A DNA stretch of 64,000 nt, from NCBI RefSeq assembly GCF_034670005.1, contig NZ_JAXMOH010000003.1, forward strand, positions 124,001 through 188,000. The letters run 5' to 3'. The DNA comes from Thalassobius sp034670005 (GTDB lineage Bacteria; Pseudomonadota; Alphaproteobacteria; Rhodobacterales; Rhodobacteraceae). Below, in pieces: positions 41,579 through 49,882 of the stretch (position 1 is its first letter; every line of letters begins with the position of its first letter). Position numbers and translations under genes: made by a program. Below the pieces are notes generated by a model. That model saw only the letters and a list, made by a program, of their open reading frames with translations. It was not told the origin of the DNA and ran no database searches.

Positions 41579-43252
41579 ATGGACCCCAAGAAAATTTCCG
41601 ACGAGCTTTCCGTCTCTGCCCAGATCCAACCCGACGATTTGGCCAAACTGGCCGAACTTGGGTTCCGGTCGGTTATCTGCAACCGGCCCGATGGCGAAGC
41701 CGCCGACCAGCCTACCTATGAAGAAATCGAGGCAGCTGCCAAGGCTCAAGGGGTGCAGATACGATATCTGCCGATCGTCGCCGGTAAGGTGCGCGATGAA
41801 GATGCCGATGACTTCGGCAAAGCGCTGATCGAATTGCCGGGGCCGACTTTGGCCTATTGCCGGACGGGCACCCGTTCGACGACGTTGTGGTCGTTGTCGG
41901 TGGCAAAGGAAAAACCGACTGCGGATATTCTCGCCGCGACAAAGGCGGCGGGCTATGACATGGCCGGTGTGGTTCGTCGGATCGTGAATGGCGGCAAGAC
42001 GCCGACCGATACCGGAGACGCAAAATTCGATGTTGTGATCGTCGGTGGCGGGGCCGCCGGGATCGCCGTCGCGTCGAGCATCCATGCCCGCAAACCCGAT
42101 CTGGAAATCGCCATCCTCGATCCGGCTGATATCCATTATTACCAACCCGGCTGGACCATGGTTGGCGCAGGTATTTTCGACGCACAGACCACTGCCAAAA
42201 CCATGGGCAGCCTGATCCCTAAGGGTGTGCATTGGATCAAATCCGCCGTGGCGGCGTTCGAACCTAAGGATAACGCCGTCATCCTCGATGGTTGCCGGGT
42301 GGTAAAATATGACCGTCTGGTGATTTGCCCGGGATTGAAGCTTGACTGGCACAAGGTCGAGGGTCTGGTGGACACGCTGGGTAAAAACGGTGTGACCTCG
42401 AATTATCGCTATGACCTGGCACCCTATACTTGGGAACTGGTCAAAGGGCTGAAATCTGGCAGGGCTCTGTTTACCCAGCCACCGATGCCGATCAAATGCG
42501 CCGGTGCTCCGCAAAAAGCGATGTACCTGTCGGGCGACCATTGGCTGCGTGAAGGGGTGTTGAAGGATATCGACATCAACTTCATGAATGCCGGTGGCGT
42601 GTTGTTTGGGGTGAAGGATTATGTTCCGGCACTTGAAAAATATGTCGAGCGTTATGACGCCACGCTGAATTTCTTCCATAATCTGGTGGCAGTCGACGGC
42701 GCAGCCAAAAAAGCCTGGTTCGATGTCGCCAAGCCGGACACCCCGGTGGAACGGGTCGAGGTCGAGTTCGACATGATGCATGTTTGTCCGCCGCAGACCG
42801 CGCCGGATTTCATCCGGGTATCGCCGCTGGCCGATGCGGCCGGTTGGATCGACGTGGATCAGGCCACCCTGCGGCACAAAGAATATGACAACATCTGGTC
42901 GCTTGGAGACGTGATGAACGCCCCCAACGCCAAGACCGCCGCTGCGGCGCGGATGCAGGCGCCGGTGGTGGCCGAGAACCTCGTTGATGACGTCAACGGC
43001 AAATCTCCGACCGCGATCTATAACGGCTACGGATCATGTCCGTTAACCGTGGAGCGCGGCAAGATTGTTCTGGCCGAATTTGGTTATGGCGGTACGCTGC
43101 TGCCGTCCTTCCCGAAATTCATTCTGGATGGGACAAAACCGACCCGTGCAGCCTGGATTCTGAAGGAACAGATCCTGCCGCCAGTCTATTGGCGCGCAAT
43201 GCTGCGTGGTAAGGAATGGATGATCAAACCGGAACGCGTCTCGGCTGGTTGA
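41579..43252 (+). CDS. DUF442 sulfurtransferase/phosphatase-like domain fused to sulfide:quinone oxidoreductase
   Basis: A 557-residue fusion. Residues 1-110 form a DUF442 domain (TIGR01244 type) with the catalytic-loop motif CRTGTRS, cysteine at 94. Residues about 150-550 form a flavoprotein of the type II sulfide:quinone oxidoreductase group: FAD-binding VVIVGGGAAGIAVA, the conserved cysteine at 307 in MPIKCAGAPQKA, and another at 487 in YGSCPLTVERGK. The second FAD contact is NIWSLGDVMNAP. Sulfide would be oxidised to persulfide with electrons to quinone, and the DUF442 part may pass on the sulfane sulfur. It has DUF2892 upstream, a strong terminator after it, and SulP beyond. Confidence 0.9.
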   Translation: MDPKKISDELSVSAQIQPDDLAKLAELGFRSVICNRPDGEAADQPTYEEIEAAAKAQGVQIRYLPIVAGKVRDEDADDFGKALIELPGPTLAYCRTGTRSTTLWSLSVAKEKPTADILAATKAAGYDMAGVVRRIVNGGKTPTDTGDAKFDVVIVGGGAAGIAVASSIHARKPDLEIAILDPADIHYYQPGWTMVGAGIFDAQTTAKTMGSLIPKGVHWIKSAVAAFEPKDNAVILDGCRVVKYDRLVICPGLKLDWHKVEGLVDTLGKNGVTSNYRYDLAPYTWELVKGLKSGRALFTQPPMPIKCAGAPQKAMYLSGDHWLREGVLKDIDINFMNAGGVLFGVKDYVPALEKYVERYDATLNFFHNLVAVDGAAKKAWFDVAKPDTPVERVEVEFDMMHVCPPQTAPDFIRVSPLADAAGWIDVDQATLRHKEYDNIWSLGDVMNAPNAKTAAAARMQAPVVAENLVDDVNGKSPTAIYNGYGSCPLTVERGKIVLAEFGYGGTLLPSFPKFILDGTKPTRAAWILKEQILPPVYWRAMLRGKEWMIKPERVSAG

Positions 43253-43294
43253 TTTTGCGTCCCAAGCGCAGAAAGTGACGCAACAATCTTCGTT

Positions 43295-43331
43295 CATGCA
43301 AGCCCGAGAAATCGGGCTTGCATGCGGTTTT
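43295..43331 (+). terminator. Intrinsic terminator after the SQR fusion
   Basis: A perfect 13-bp stem, CATGCAAGCCCGA with TCGGGCTTGCATG, has a GAAA loop and is followed by CGGTTTTT. It lies 42 bases past the stop and separates SulP transcription from the SQR operon. Confidence 0.92.
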
Positions 43332-43418
43332 TCGGTATCAGATGCTGTCGTTTTGACATACTGGGTGAGACAAGGATCAGGCCAAGAAAACGATCTCTTC
43401 CATTTTCACCCTTCACTT

Positions 43419-43434
43419 ATTCTGTTTTCTGAAT
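43419..43434. promoter_or_regulatory. BigR/SqrR-type box upstream of SulP
   Basis: ATTC-TGTTTTCT-GAAT is an exact match to ATTC-N8-GAAT, the operator reported for the persulfide-responsive ArsR-family repressors BigR and SqrR. A TATATAAG segment that could be the -10 element overlaps its right edge, so binding would block transcription of the gene at 43474. Confidence 0.62.
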
Positions 43435-43473
43435 ATATAAGGGCGAACAGATTCTGTGCGACAGGAAAATACC

Positions 43474-45243
43474 ATGTTATTGAAACGCGCGATGTTGGAG
43501 CGGCATTTGCCGATCCTGGAATGGTCCAAGACCTATGACAAAGACACCTTAACCAGCGATTTGGTTGCGGCGGTGATCGTGACGATTATGTTGATCCCAC
43601 AATCGCTTGCTTATGCGCTGCTGGCGGGGTTGCCAGCCGAAATGGGGCTTTACGCGTCGATCCTGCCGCTGGTCGCGTATGGCATTTTCGGGACCTCGCG
43701 TGCATTGGCGGTCGGGCCGGTGGCCGTGGTGTCGTTGATGACGGCAGCGGCCGTTGGCAACCTGGCACTACAGGGCACCGCTGAATATGCCGCCGCCGCA
43801 ATCACACTGGCGTTCATTTCCGGTGTTATCTTGATGGCGCTGGGTCTGTTTCGGCTGGGTTTTTTAGCCAATTTTCTGTCCCACCCGGTGATCGCTGGCT
43901 TTATCACTGCTTCGGGCATCCTGATCGCCACATCGCAGTTGAAGCATATCTTTGGCATTGATGCGCATGGTCATACGCTGATCGACTTGGTGATTTCGCT
44001 GTTCGAAAATCAGCATCTGACGAACCCGATCACCCTGTTCATCGGCCTGACGACGACAGGATTTCTGTTCTGGGTGCGCAAGGGGCTGAAGCCGCTGCTG
44101 CTGGGGTTCGGGCTGAAGCCGCGCATGGCCGATATCCTGGCGAAAGCCGGGCCGGTTGCCGCAGTGTTTGTAACCACGCTTGTGACCTGGGTTTTCGGAT
44201 TGGACGATAAGGGCGTGAAGGTTGTAGGCGAGGTGCCAATGGGCCTGCCGCCGCTGACCCTGCCGTCGTTCAGCGCTGACATCTGGTCATCGCTCTTCGT
44301 GTCGGCGCTGCTGATTTCGGTCATCGGTTTCGTGGAATCGGTTTCGGTGGCCCAGACCCTCGCGGCCAAGCGGCGCCAGCGTATCAATCCGGACCAGGAA
44401 CTGGTGGGGCTTGGCGCTTCGAATATTGCTGCTGCGGTTTCCGGGGGCTATCCGGTAACGGGAGGCTTTTCCCGCTCGGTGGTGAATTTCGACGCTGGTG
44501 CGGAAACTCCTGCTGCAGGAGCCTTTACCGCCGTGGGCATCCTGTTCGCCGCACTGCTGCTGACGCCGCTTTTGTATTTCCTGCCCAAGGCCACGCTGGC
44601 CGCCACCATCATCGTGGCGGTGCTTAGCCTGGTGGACCTGTCGATCCTGACCCGGTCGTGGAAGTATTCCAAGGTTGATTTCGCCGCTGTGGCTGCGACC
44701 ATCTTTCTGACTCTCGGCCTCGGTGTCGAAATCGGCGTTTCGGTTGGCGTTGGCCTGTCGGTGCTGCTGTTCCTCTACAAAACATCGCGGCCACATGTGG
44801 CCGAGGTCGGGTTGGTCCCTGGAACCCAGCATTTCCGCAACATCCTGCGTCATGATGTGCAGACCAATCCCAACGTGCTGACGCTGCGGGTCGATGAAAG
44901 CCTCTATTTCGCCAATGCGCGGTTCCTTGAGGATTACGTCTATGACCGGATCGCCTGTGATGAGCCGATCAAGCATGTCGTGCTGCAATGTTCGGCGGTG
45001 AACGAGATTGACATGTCGGCGCTGGAAAGTCTGGAGGCGATCAATCACCGCCTGCACGACGCCGGCATCAAGCTGCACCTGTCCGAGGTCAAGGGCCCGG
45101 TGATGGACCGCCTGAAGCGCAGCCATTTCCTCGACGAAATGACCGGCGAGGTGTTCCTGTCCCAATATGACGCGCTGGTGGCGCTGACCCGTCCCGGTCT
45201 GGTGGATGACGTCGCGCACGAAGACAAGAATGCGGCCGAATAA
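43474..45243 (+). CDS. SulP-family anion transporter with STAS domain
   Basis: A 589-residue membrane carrier. Residues about 30-430 hold the SulP transport domain, with IPQSLAYALLAGLPAEMGLYAS and NIAAAVSGGYPVTGGFSRSVVNFDAGA as family signatures. The C-terminal STAS domain (about 450-570) includes VVLQCSAVNEIDMSALESLE. Substrates of the family include sulfate and bicarbonate. Here, next to SQR and under a BigR/SqrR-type box, export of sulfite or sulfate made from sulfide is likely (inference). The ATG at 43474 has ACAGGAAAATACC upstream; the GTG at 43456 is the alternative. Confidence 0.9.
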   Translation: MLLKRAMLERHLPILEWSKTYDKDTLTSDLVAAVIVTIMLIPQSLAYALLAGLPAEMGLYASILPLVAYGIFGTSRALAVGPVAVVSLMTAAAVGNLALQGTAEYAAAAITLAFISGVILMALGLFRLGFLANFLSHPVIAGFITASGILIATSQLKHIFGIDAHGHTLIDLVISLFENQHLTNPITLFIGLTTTGFLFWVRKGLKPLLLGFGLKPRMADILAKAGPVAAVFVTTLVTWVFGLDDKGVKVVGEVPMGLPPLTLPSFSADIWSSLFVSALLISVIGFVESVSVAQTLAAKRRQRINPDQELVGLGASNIAAAVSGGYPVTGGFSRSVVNFDAGAETPAAGAFTAVGILFAALLLTPLLYFLPKATLAATIIVAVLSLVDLSILTRSWKYSKVDFAAVAATIFLTLGLGVEIGVSVGVGLSVLLFLYKTSRPHVAEVGLVPGTQHFRNILRHDVQTNPNVLTLRVDESLYFANARFLEDYVYDRIACDEPIKHVVLQCSAVNEIDMSALESLEAINHRLHDAGIKLHLSEVKGPVMDRLKRSHFLDEMTGEVFLSQYDALVALTRPGLVDDVAHEDKNAAE

Positions 45244-45264
45244 ACAAGATACCACTCGCGAAAC

Positions 45265-45297
45265 GAAAAACGCCCGGTCCTGGACCGGGCGTTTTTT
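45265..45297. terminator. Bidirectional terminator between SulP and dapA
   Basis: AAAAACGCCCGGTC-CTG-GACCGGGCGTTTTTT. A long GC stem is flanked by A-rich and T-rich sides, so it can end both the rightward SulP transcript and the leftward dapA transcript. Confidence 0.92.
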
Positions 45298-45317
45298 ATT
45301 CGTGCCGTTCAGACTGC

Positions 45318-46190
45318 TCAGATCAGCCCGGCATGGGCCATCGCGGCGTCGATCTTGGCCTTGGTGCTGTCCAGCAGACCGGTCAGGGGCAGCCGGACCT
45401 CTTCGCTGCACAGGCCCAGTTTCGCCATCGCGTATTTCGCGCCGACCAGTCCGGGTTCGATGAAGATCGCTTCGTGCAGCGGCATCAGGCGGTCTTGGTA
45501 GTCCAGCGCCTTGGCGTAATCGCCCGCCAGCGTTGCCGCCTGGAATTCGGCGCAGAGTTTCGGCGCGACGTTCGCGGTGACCGAAATGCAGCCTGTCCCG
45601 CCATGCGCGTTGAAACCAAGCGCGGTGGCGTCTTCGCCCGACAGCTGGCAGAAATCCGCACCGCAGGCGGCGCGCTGCTGCGATACCCGCGCCAGATCTC
45701 CGGTGGCGTCCTTAACGCCGATGATCCGGGGCAGCTTGGCTAGTTCGCCCATGGTTTCCGGCGTCATGTCGACGACTGACCGGCCCGGAATATTATAGAT
45801 GATAATCGGCAGGTCGCAGCAATCGTGCAGTGCGGTGAAATGCGCGATCAACCCGCGCTGGGTTGGCTTGTTGTAATAGGGTGTCACCACCAGGGCTGCA
45901 TCTGCACCGACCTTTTCGGCATGTTTAATCAGCCGGATGCCTTCCAGCGTGTTGTTGCTGCCCGCGCCCGCAATCACCGGCACCCGGCCTGCGGCGGCTT
46001 TGACGGTTTCCTCGACCACGGTTTCATGTTCGCGGTGGGTCAGCGTCGGGCTTTCGCCGGTGGTCCCGACCGGAACGAACCCGTTAGTGCCCTCGCCGAT
46101 ATGCCACTCGACCAGTTTCTTGAGCGTCTCCAGATCCAGCTCGCCGTTTTTGAACGGCGTGACCAAAGCAGGAAAAGATCCTTTGAACAT
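45318..46190 (-). CDS. dapA: 4-hydroxy-tetrahydrodipicolinate synthase
   Basis: A 290-residue aldolase that condenses pyruvate with aspartate semialdehyde, the first committed step to diaminopimelate and lysine. GTTGESPTLTHREH gives the TTGE active-site motif, YYNKPTQRGL the catalytic-triad tyrosine region, IIIYNIPGRSVVDM the conserved tyrosine and arginine, and IIGVKDATGDL the Schiff-base lysine. GGAGCGTGTC precedes the ATG at 46190. The reductase dapB lies 18 kb away. It is convergent with SulP, sharing a bidirectional terminator, and divergent from the transglycosylase. Confidence 0.97.
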   Translation of the reverse strand: MFKGSFPALVTPFKNGELDLETLKKLVEWHIGEGTNGFVPVGTTGESPTLTHREHETVVEETVKAAAGRVPVIAGAGSNNTLEGIRLIKHAEKVGADAALVVTPYYNKPTQRGLIAHFTALHDCCDLPIIIYNIPGRSVVDMTPETMGELAKLPRIIGVKDATGDLARVSQQRAACGADFCQLSGEDATALGFNAHGGTGCISVTANVAPKLCAEFQAATLAGDYAKALDYQDRLMPLHEAIFIEPGLVGAKYAMAKLGLCSEEVRLPLTGLLDSTKAKIDAAMAHAGLI

Positions 46191-46347
46191 GACACGCTCC
46201 TTCTGTCGTATTGGCGGGCACAGGCCCGGAGAGGTTGATCGTCTGTAAGCGGGGCCGAGGCATTATTTCGCCTTCGTGATTTGCCCTGAAACGCACACAG
46301 AATTAAGCTTGAGCTGTCTATCCTTTGTTCCTTTGAAAAAGCAAGCC

Positions 46348-48309
46348 ATGTTGCGCCTGATTTACATCATCCTCTTTCTATCTGTGTCGATTTTTCCGGC
46401 CCGTGCCGAGCAGGTCACAGGCCCCCAGCCGTTGGCAAATGCCATTGATGCGGCTGCGGGGCGCGATTGGGACAGGGCGGCGAAATTGGCGGAGCGGGCG
46501 GGCGGGCAGACCGCCGAGGACATTATTGAATGGATGCGGTTACGCGCGGGCCAGGGAACCCCGGACGAAATTGCGGCGTTCCTTGATCGTCGCGCCGACT
46601 GGCCCGGGCTGAAACTGCTGCGTAAGCGCAGCGAAGACGCAATGGCCAACGCGTCCCCAACACAGGTGATTGCGTTTTTCCACGACCAGCCGCCGCAGAC
46701 CGGTACCGGTCTGTTGGCCCATGCCAATGCGCTGTCAGCAACAGGACGTTCGGGCGAGGCAGAGGCCGGATTGGTGCTGGGTTGGCGCACGCTGCCGTTG
46801 GACAAGGCGGAACATGCTGCTTTGCTGGCAGCTTATCCCAAGGTTCTGGCTCCGCATCACACGGCCCGGCTCGACATGGTGTTGTGGCAGGACTGGAGCA
46901 GCAACGTCACCGATATGCTGCCCCTGGTGCCGGACGGTTGGCGCAAACTGGCGACCGCACGGCTGGGATTGCGGGCACAGCGCAACAACGTGGACGCGTT
47001 GATCGCCGCTGTCCCCAAGGATCTGGCCGATGATCCGGGTCTGGCCTTTGAACGGTTCCGCTGGCGGTTGAAGAAGAACCGCGCCGATGATGCGATCACG
47101 CTCTTGCTGGAGCGATCCAAATCCGCCGCATCGTTGGGGGAACCCGATCAATGGGCCGGTTGGCGGCGCAGTCTGGCGCGGCAGAAAATGCGGGCGGGCG
47201 AGATGCAGACCGCTTATGCCGTTGCGTCGTCTCATGGTTTGGTCGAGGGATCGGACTATGCCGATTTGGAATGGCTGTCTGGGTTTTTGGCGCTGCGTTT
47301 CCTGAACGATCCGGAACTGGCCCGCGACCATTTTCAACGGTTTCGCGCCGGCGTTGACACGCCGGTTTCTCTGGGCCGCGCCGGCTACTGGATCGGACGC
47401 GCGCAAGAGGCTGTAGGAGATCGCGAAGGGGCGCAGCAAGCCTATGGAGAAGGAGCGCAATATCAGACCAGTTTCTATGGGCTGCTGGCGGCGGAAAAGG
47501 CGGGTCTGCCATTTGACAGCAAACTGGCCGGAACTCATCCCTTTCCTGATTGGCGCGAGGCCGGTTTCGCCCGGTCTTCGGTGTTCGAGGCCGCAATGCT
47601 GCTGTTGCGCGCGGGTGAACTGAATCTTGCGGAACGGTTCCTGCGCCATCTGGCCGAAAGCCTGACCCCTGTGGAACTGGGGCAGTTGGGCGATCTGCTG
47701 AGCGAGATGCAGCAACCGCATCTGGCCGTGATGATCGGTAAACAAGCCGCAAGGCGCGGGTTGGTCGTTTCCGAACCCTATTACGCGTTGCATCCGATGC
47801 AAAAAATGAAGCTTCCGGTCCCGATGGAACTATCCTTGGCCATCGCGCGGCGGGAAAGCGAATTTGATCACCGGGTGGTCAGCGGTGCCGGGGCGCAGGG
47901 TCTGATGCAATTGATGCCCGCCACAGCCAAGCTGGTGGCGCGGGATCTGGGTATAGATCACGACCCGGCCAAAGTTCTGAGCGACTGGAGCTATAACGCC
48001 ACGCTGGGAAGCGCCTATCTGGCGTCTCTGAGTGAACGGTTCAACGGCAACATCCTGATGGTTGCGGCCGGTTATAATGCGGGACCGGGTCGGCCGGAAC
48101 GGTGGATGGACTTGTACGGCGATCCCCGCACCGGAGCGGTGGACGTGATCGACTGGATCGAATTCATCCCGTTTCGCGAAACCCGGAACTACGTGATGCG
48201 GGTGGCGGAATCGCTTCCTGTCTACCGCGCCCGGTTGGGCCGCGATCCGTTGCCACAGCCGTTCAGTAAGGAACTGACCGGGTCAAGTGTTCTGCCGCTC
48301 TCGCCATAG
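46348..48309 (+). CDS. Periplasmic soluble lytic transglycosylase (Slt70-like)
   Basis: A 653-residue murein hydrolase that cleaves the MurNAc-GlcNAc bond to leave 1,6-anhydro-MurNAc. A signal peptide (MLRLIYIILFLSVSIFPARA) is followed by a long alpha-superhelical U-shaped region (about 30-480) and a C-terminal SLT catalytic domain. The catalytic glutamate is residue 503 in IARRESEFD, followed by GAGAQGLMQLMPATA and AAGYNAGPGRP. The start at 46348 begins the signal peptide; the frame to 46276 is rejected. Its 3' end overlaps the convergent EamA-family gene by 27 bases. Confidence 0.93.
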   Translation: MLRLIYIILFLSVSIFPARAEQVTGPQPLANAIDAAAGRDWDRAAKLAERAGGQTAEDIIEWMRLRAGQGTPDEIAAFLDRRADWPGLKLLRKRSEDAMANASPTQVIAFFHDQPPQTGTGLLAHANALSATGRSGEAEAGLVLGWRTLPLDKAEHAALLAAYPKVLAPHHTARLDMVLWQDWSSNVTDMLPLVPDGWRKLATARLGLRAQRNNVDALIAAVPKDLADDPGLAFERFRWRLKKNRADDAITLLLERSKSAASLGEPDQWAGWRRSLARQKMRAGEMQTAYAVASSHGLVEGSDYADLEWLSGFLALRFLNDPELARDHFQRFRAGVDTPVSLGRAGYWIGRAQEAVGDREGAQQAYGEGAQYQTSFYGLLAAEKAGLPFDSKLAGTHPFPDWREAGFARSSVFEAAMLLLRAGELNLAERFLRHLAESLTPVELGQLGDLLSEMQQPHLAVMIGKQAARRGLVVSEPYYALHPMQKMKLPVPMELSLAIARRESEFDHRVVSGAGAQGLMQLMPATAKLVARDLGIDHDPAKVLSDWSYNATLGSAYLASLSERFNGNILMVAAGYNAGPGRPERWMDLYGDPRTGAVDVIDWIEFIPFRETRNYVMRVAESLPVYRARLGRDPLPQPFSKELTGSSVLPLSP

Positions 48310-49149
48310 GGTGAACAGCCCTGCGGTCACAATGATTCCGGCCCCGAGCGCTACGTTCAGCCGGATCGTTTCGCTGAACACGGCAATGCCAAGCGCCGAG
48401 GCGAAGACCAGTTGCAGATAGGCAAAGGGCTGAACCGAGCTGGCTTCGGCAACTTCGTAGCATTTGATCAACAGGAAATGGCCCAAGGCCCCGGTAACAC
48501 AGAGCAACGCCATCCAGCCCCAGTCAGGACCGGTCATCGGTTCCCAGAACCACGCACCGACCGCCGTCATTGCAATCGACCCCACGGTACCAGTCCAGAA
48601 AAAGGAGGTTGCGGCACTGTCGCGGCGGGCAACATAGCGGGTCAGCAATCCATAAAGCGCGAACATCAGTGCCGCTATCAGCGGCACTACGGCTTGTGGT
48701 TTGAAGACGCCAAAACCCGGTTGCAGGATGATCATCACACCGATGAAACCAACCGCGATGGCCGCCCAGCGACGCCAGCCCACGGATTCGCCCAGAACCG
48801 GACCCGACAACGCCGCGATCAACAATGGATAGCAGGCGAAAACCGCGTGGCTTTCCACCAGCCCAAGCAAGGTAAACCCATAGACCATCACGCAGATTTC
48901 GGTCACCAGAAGCACGGCTCTGAACGCCTGCAACAGAGGTTGCGTGGTGCGCGCTGCGGCCCGCACGCCACCCGCTTTGCGCGCCGCGACCGCGATCACG
49001 AAGGCGGCAAAAAACCAGTAGCGGATCATCGTCACCATCAGCACGTTATATTCCCCCGCCAGATGGCGGGAAATGCCGTCCTGCATGGCAAAAACAAAGG
49101 TGGTGGCGACCATCAACAGAATCCCGAGTCGGGTGTTGTTCGTGCTCAT
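48283..49149 (-). CDS. EamA/DMT-family membrane transporter
   Basis: A 288-residue inner-membrane protein with about ten membrane segments in two EamA repeats. The first contains TTFVFAMQDGISRHLAG and the second VPLIAALMFALYGLLTRYVARR. The substrate is unknown; homologues export metabolites. The ATG at 49149 overlaps the mnmD stop by four bases, suggesting coupled expression, and a frame to 49326 is unsupported. Its last nine codons overlap the end of the lytic transglycosylase gene on the other strand. Confidence 0.88.
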   Translation of the reverse strand: MSTNNTRLGILLMVATTFVFAMQDGISRHLAGEYNVLMVTMIRYWFFAAFVIAVAARKAGGVRAAARTTQPLLQAFRAVLLVTEICVMVYGFTLLGLVESHAVFACYPLLIAALSGPVLGESVGWRRWAAIAVGFIGVMIILQPGFGVFKPQAVVPLIAALMFALYGLLTRYVARRDSAATSFFWTGTVGSIAMTAVGAWFWEPMTGPDWGWMALLCVTGALGHFLLIKCYEVAEASSVQPFAYLQLVFASALGIAVFSETIRLNVALGAGIIVTAGLFTLWRERQNT

Positions 49150-49823
49150 GCCTCGGCCTTTCTTGCGGTGGTCATATGCCGCTTGCGGCCAAAGCCGGGG
49201 CTGCGTTCTACGGTGAAACCGGCATCTTGCAATCCGCGGCGCACAAATCCAGCTGCCGTATAGGTGGCTGCGGTGCCATCTGCCTTGGTGTGACGAAAAA
49301 CTTCCGCCATCAGCTCCGGCCCCCAAAGTTCGGGGTTCTTGGCAGGCGAAAATCCATCAAGGAACCAGGCGTCGGCTTGTCCCTGCCACTGCACCAAGGT
49401 CATGCGCGCGTCCCCACGGATCAATTCGAATTCCAGATCTGGCAGCTCTACCCGCTTTAGGTCATCGGTCCAATGCGATGCCATATCCCCGGCGACTTCG
49501 GCAATCTCGGGAAATGCGGACTGGGCGCGGGTCATTTCCGCCGGGGTCATCGGGAAGGCTTCGAAAGAGGTGAAGCGCAATACACCCTGTTGGCCGGTTT
49601 CTCGCCACAGCTTCAGCGCCGCCAGCAGGTTCAGGCCGGTGCCAAACCCCAGTTCGGCGATGTGAAAACCGGGACGGAACCGTGTCGGCAGATCGTTGCC
49701 TTGCAAAAACACATGGGCGGTTTCCGCCAGCCCGTTATCCAGCGAAAAATAGGGATCGTCGAACCGGGTCGACACCGGTATCGCGTCATCGCGCCATTGC
49801 AGGTCGGCACGCTGGTCATGCAT
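49146..49823 (-). CDS. mnmD: tRNA 5-methylaminomethyl-2-thiouridine methyltransferase (MnmD)
   Basis: A 225-residue SAM-dependent methyltransferase corresponding to the N-terminal half of E. coli MnmC, which makes mnm5s2U at tRNA wobble position 34. The SAM-binding segment is FHIAELGFGTGLNLLAAL at about 48-65, and the active-site stretch ADAWFLDGFSPAKNPELW is diagnostic (DUF752). It ends near TVERSPGFGRKRHM. The oxidoreductase half of MnmC is not fused; a FAD enzyme of that type is divergently encoded 59 bases away. Start 49823 gives the usual MHDQRADLQWRDD N-terminus. Confidence 0.92.
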   Translation of the reverse strand: MHDQRADLQWRDDAIPVSTRFDDPYFSLDNGLAETAHVFLQGNDLPTRFRPGFHIAELGFGTGLNLLAALKLWRETGQQGVLRFTSFEAFPMTPAEMTRAQSAFPEIAEVAGDMASHWTDDLKRVELPDLEFELIRGDARMTLVQWQGQADAWFLDGFSPAKNPELWGPELMAEVFRHTKADGTAATYTAAGFVRRGLQDAGFTVERSPGFGRKRHMTTARKAEA

Positions 49824-49882
49824 CGTCTGATCCCTTAAGAAAACGGTTGAGAATGACGCGACAATGCAGGGGGGAGCGGGCA

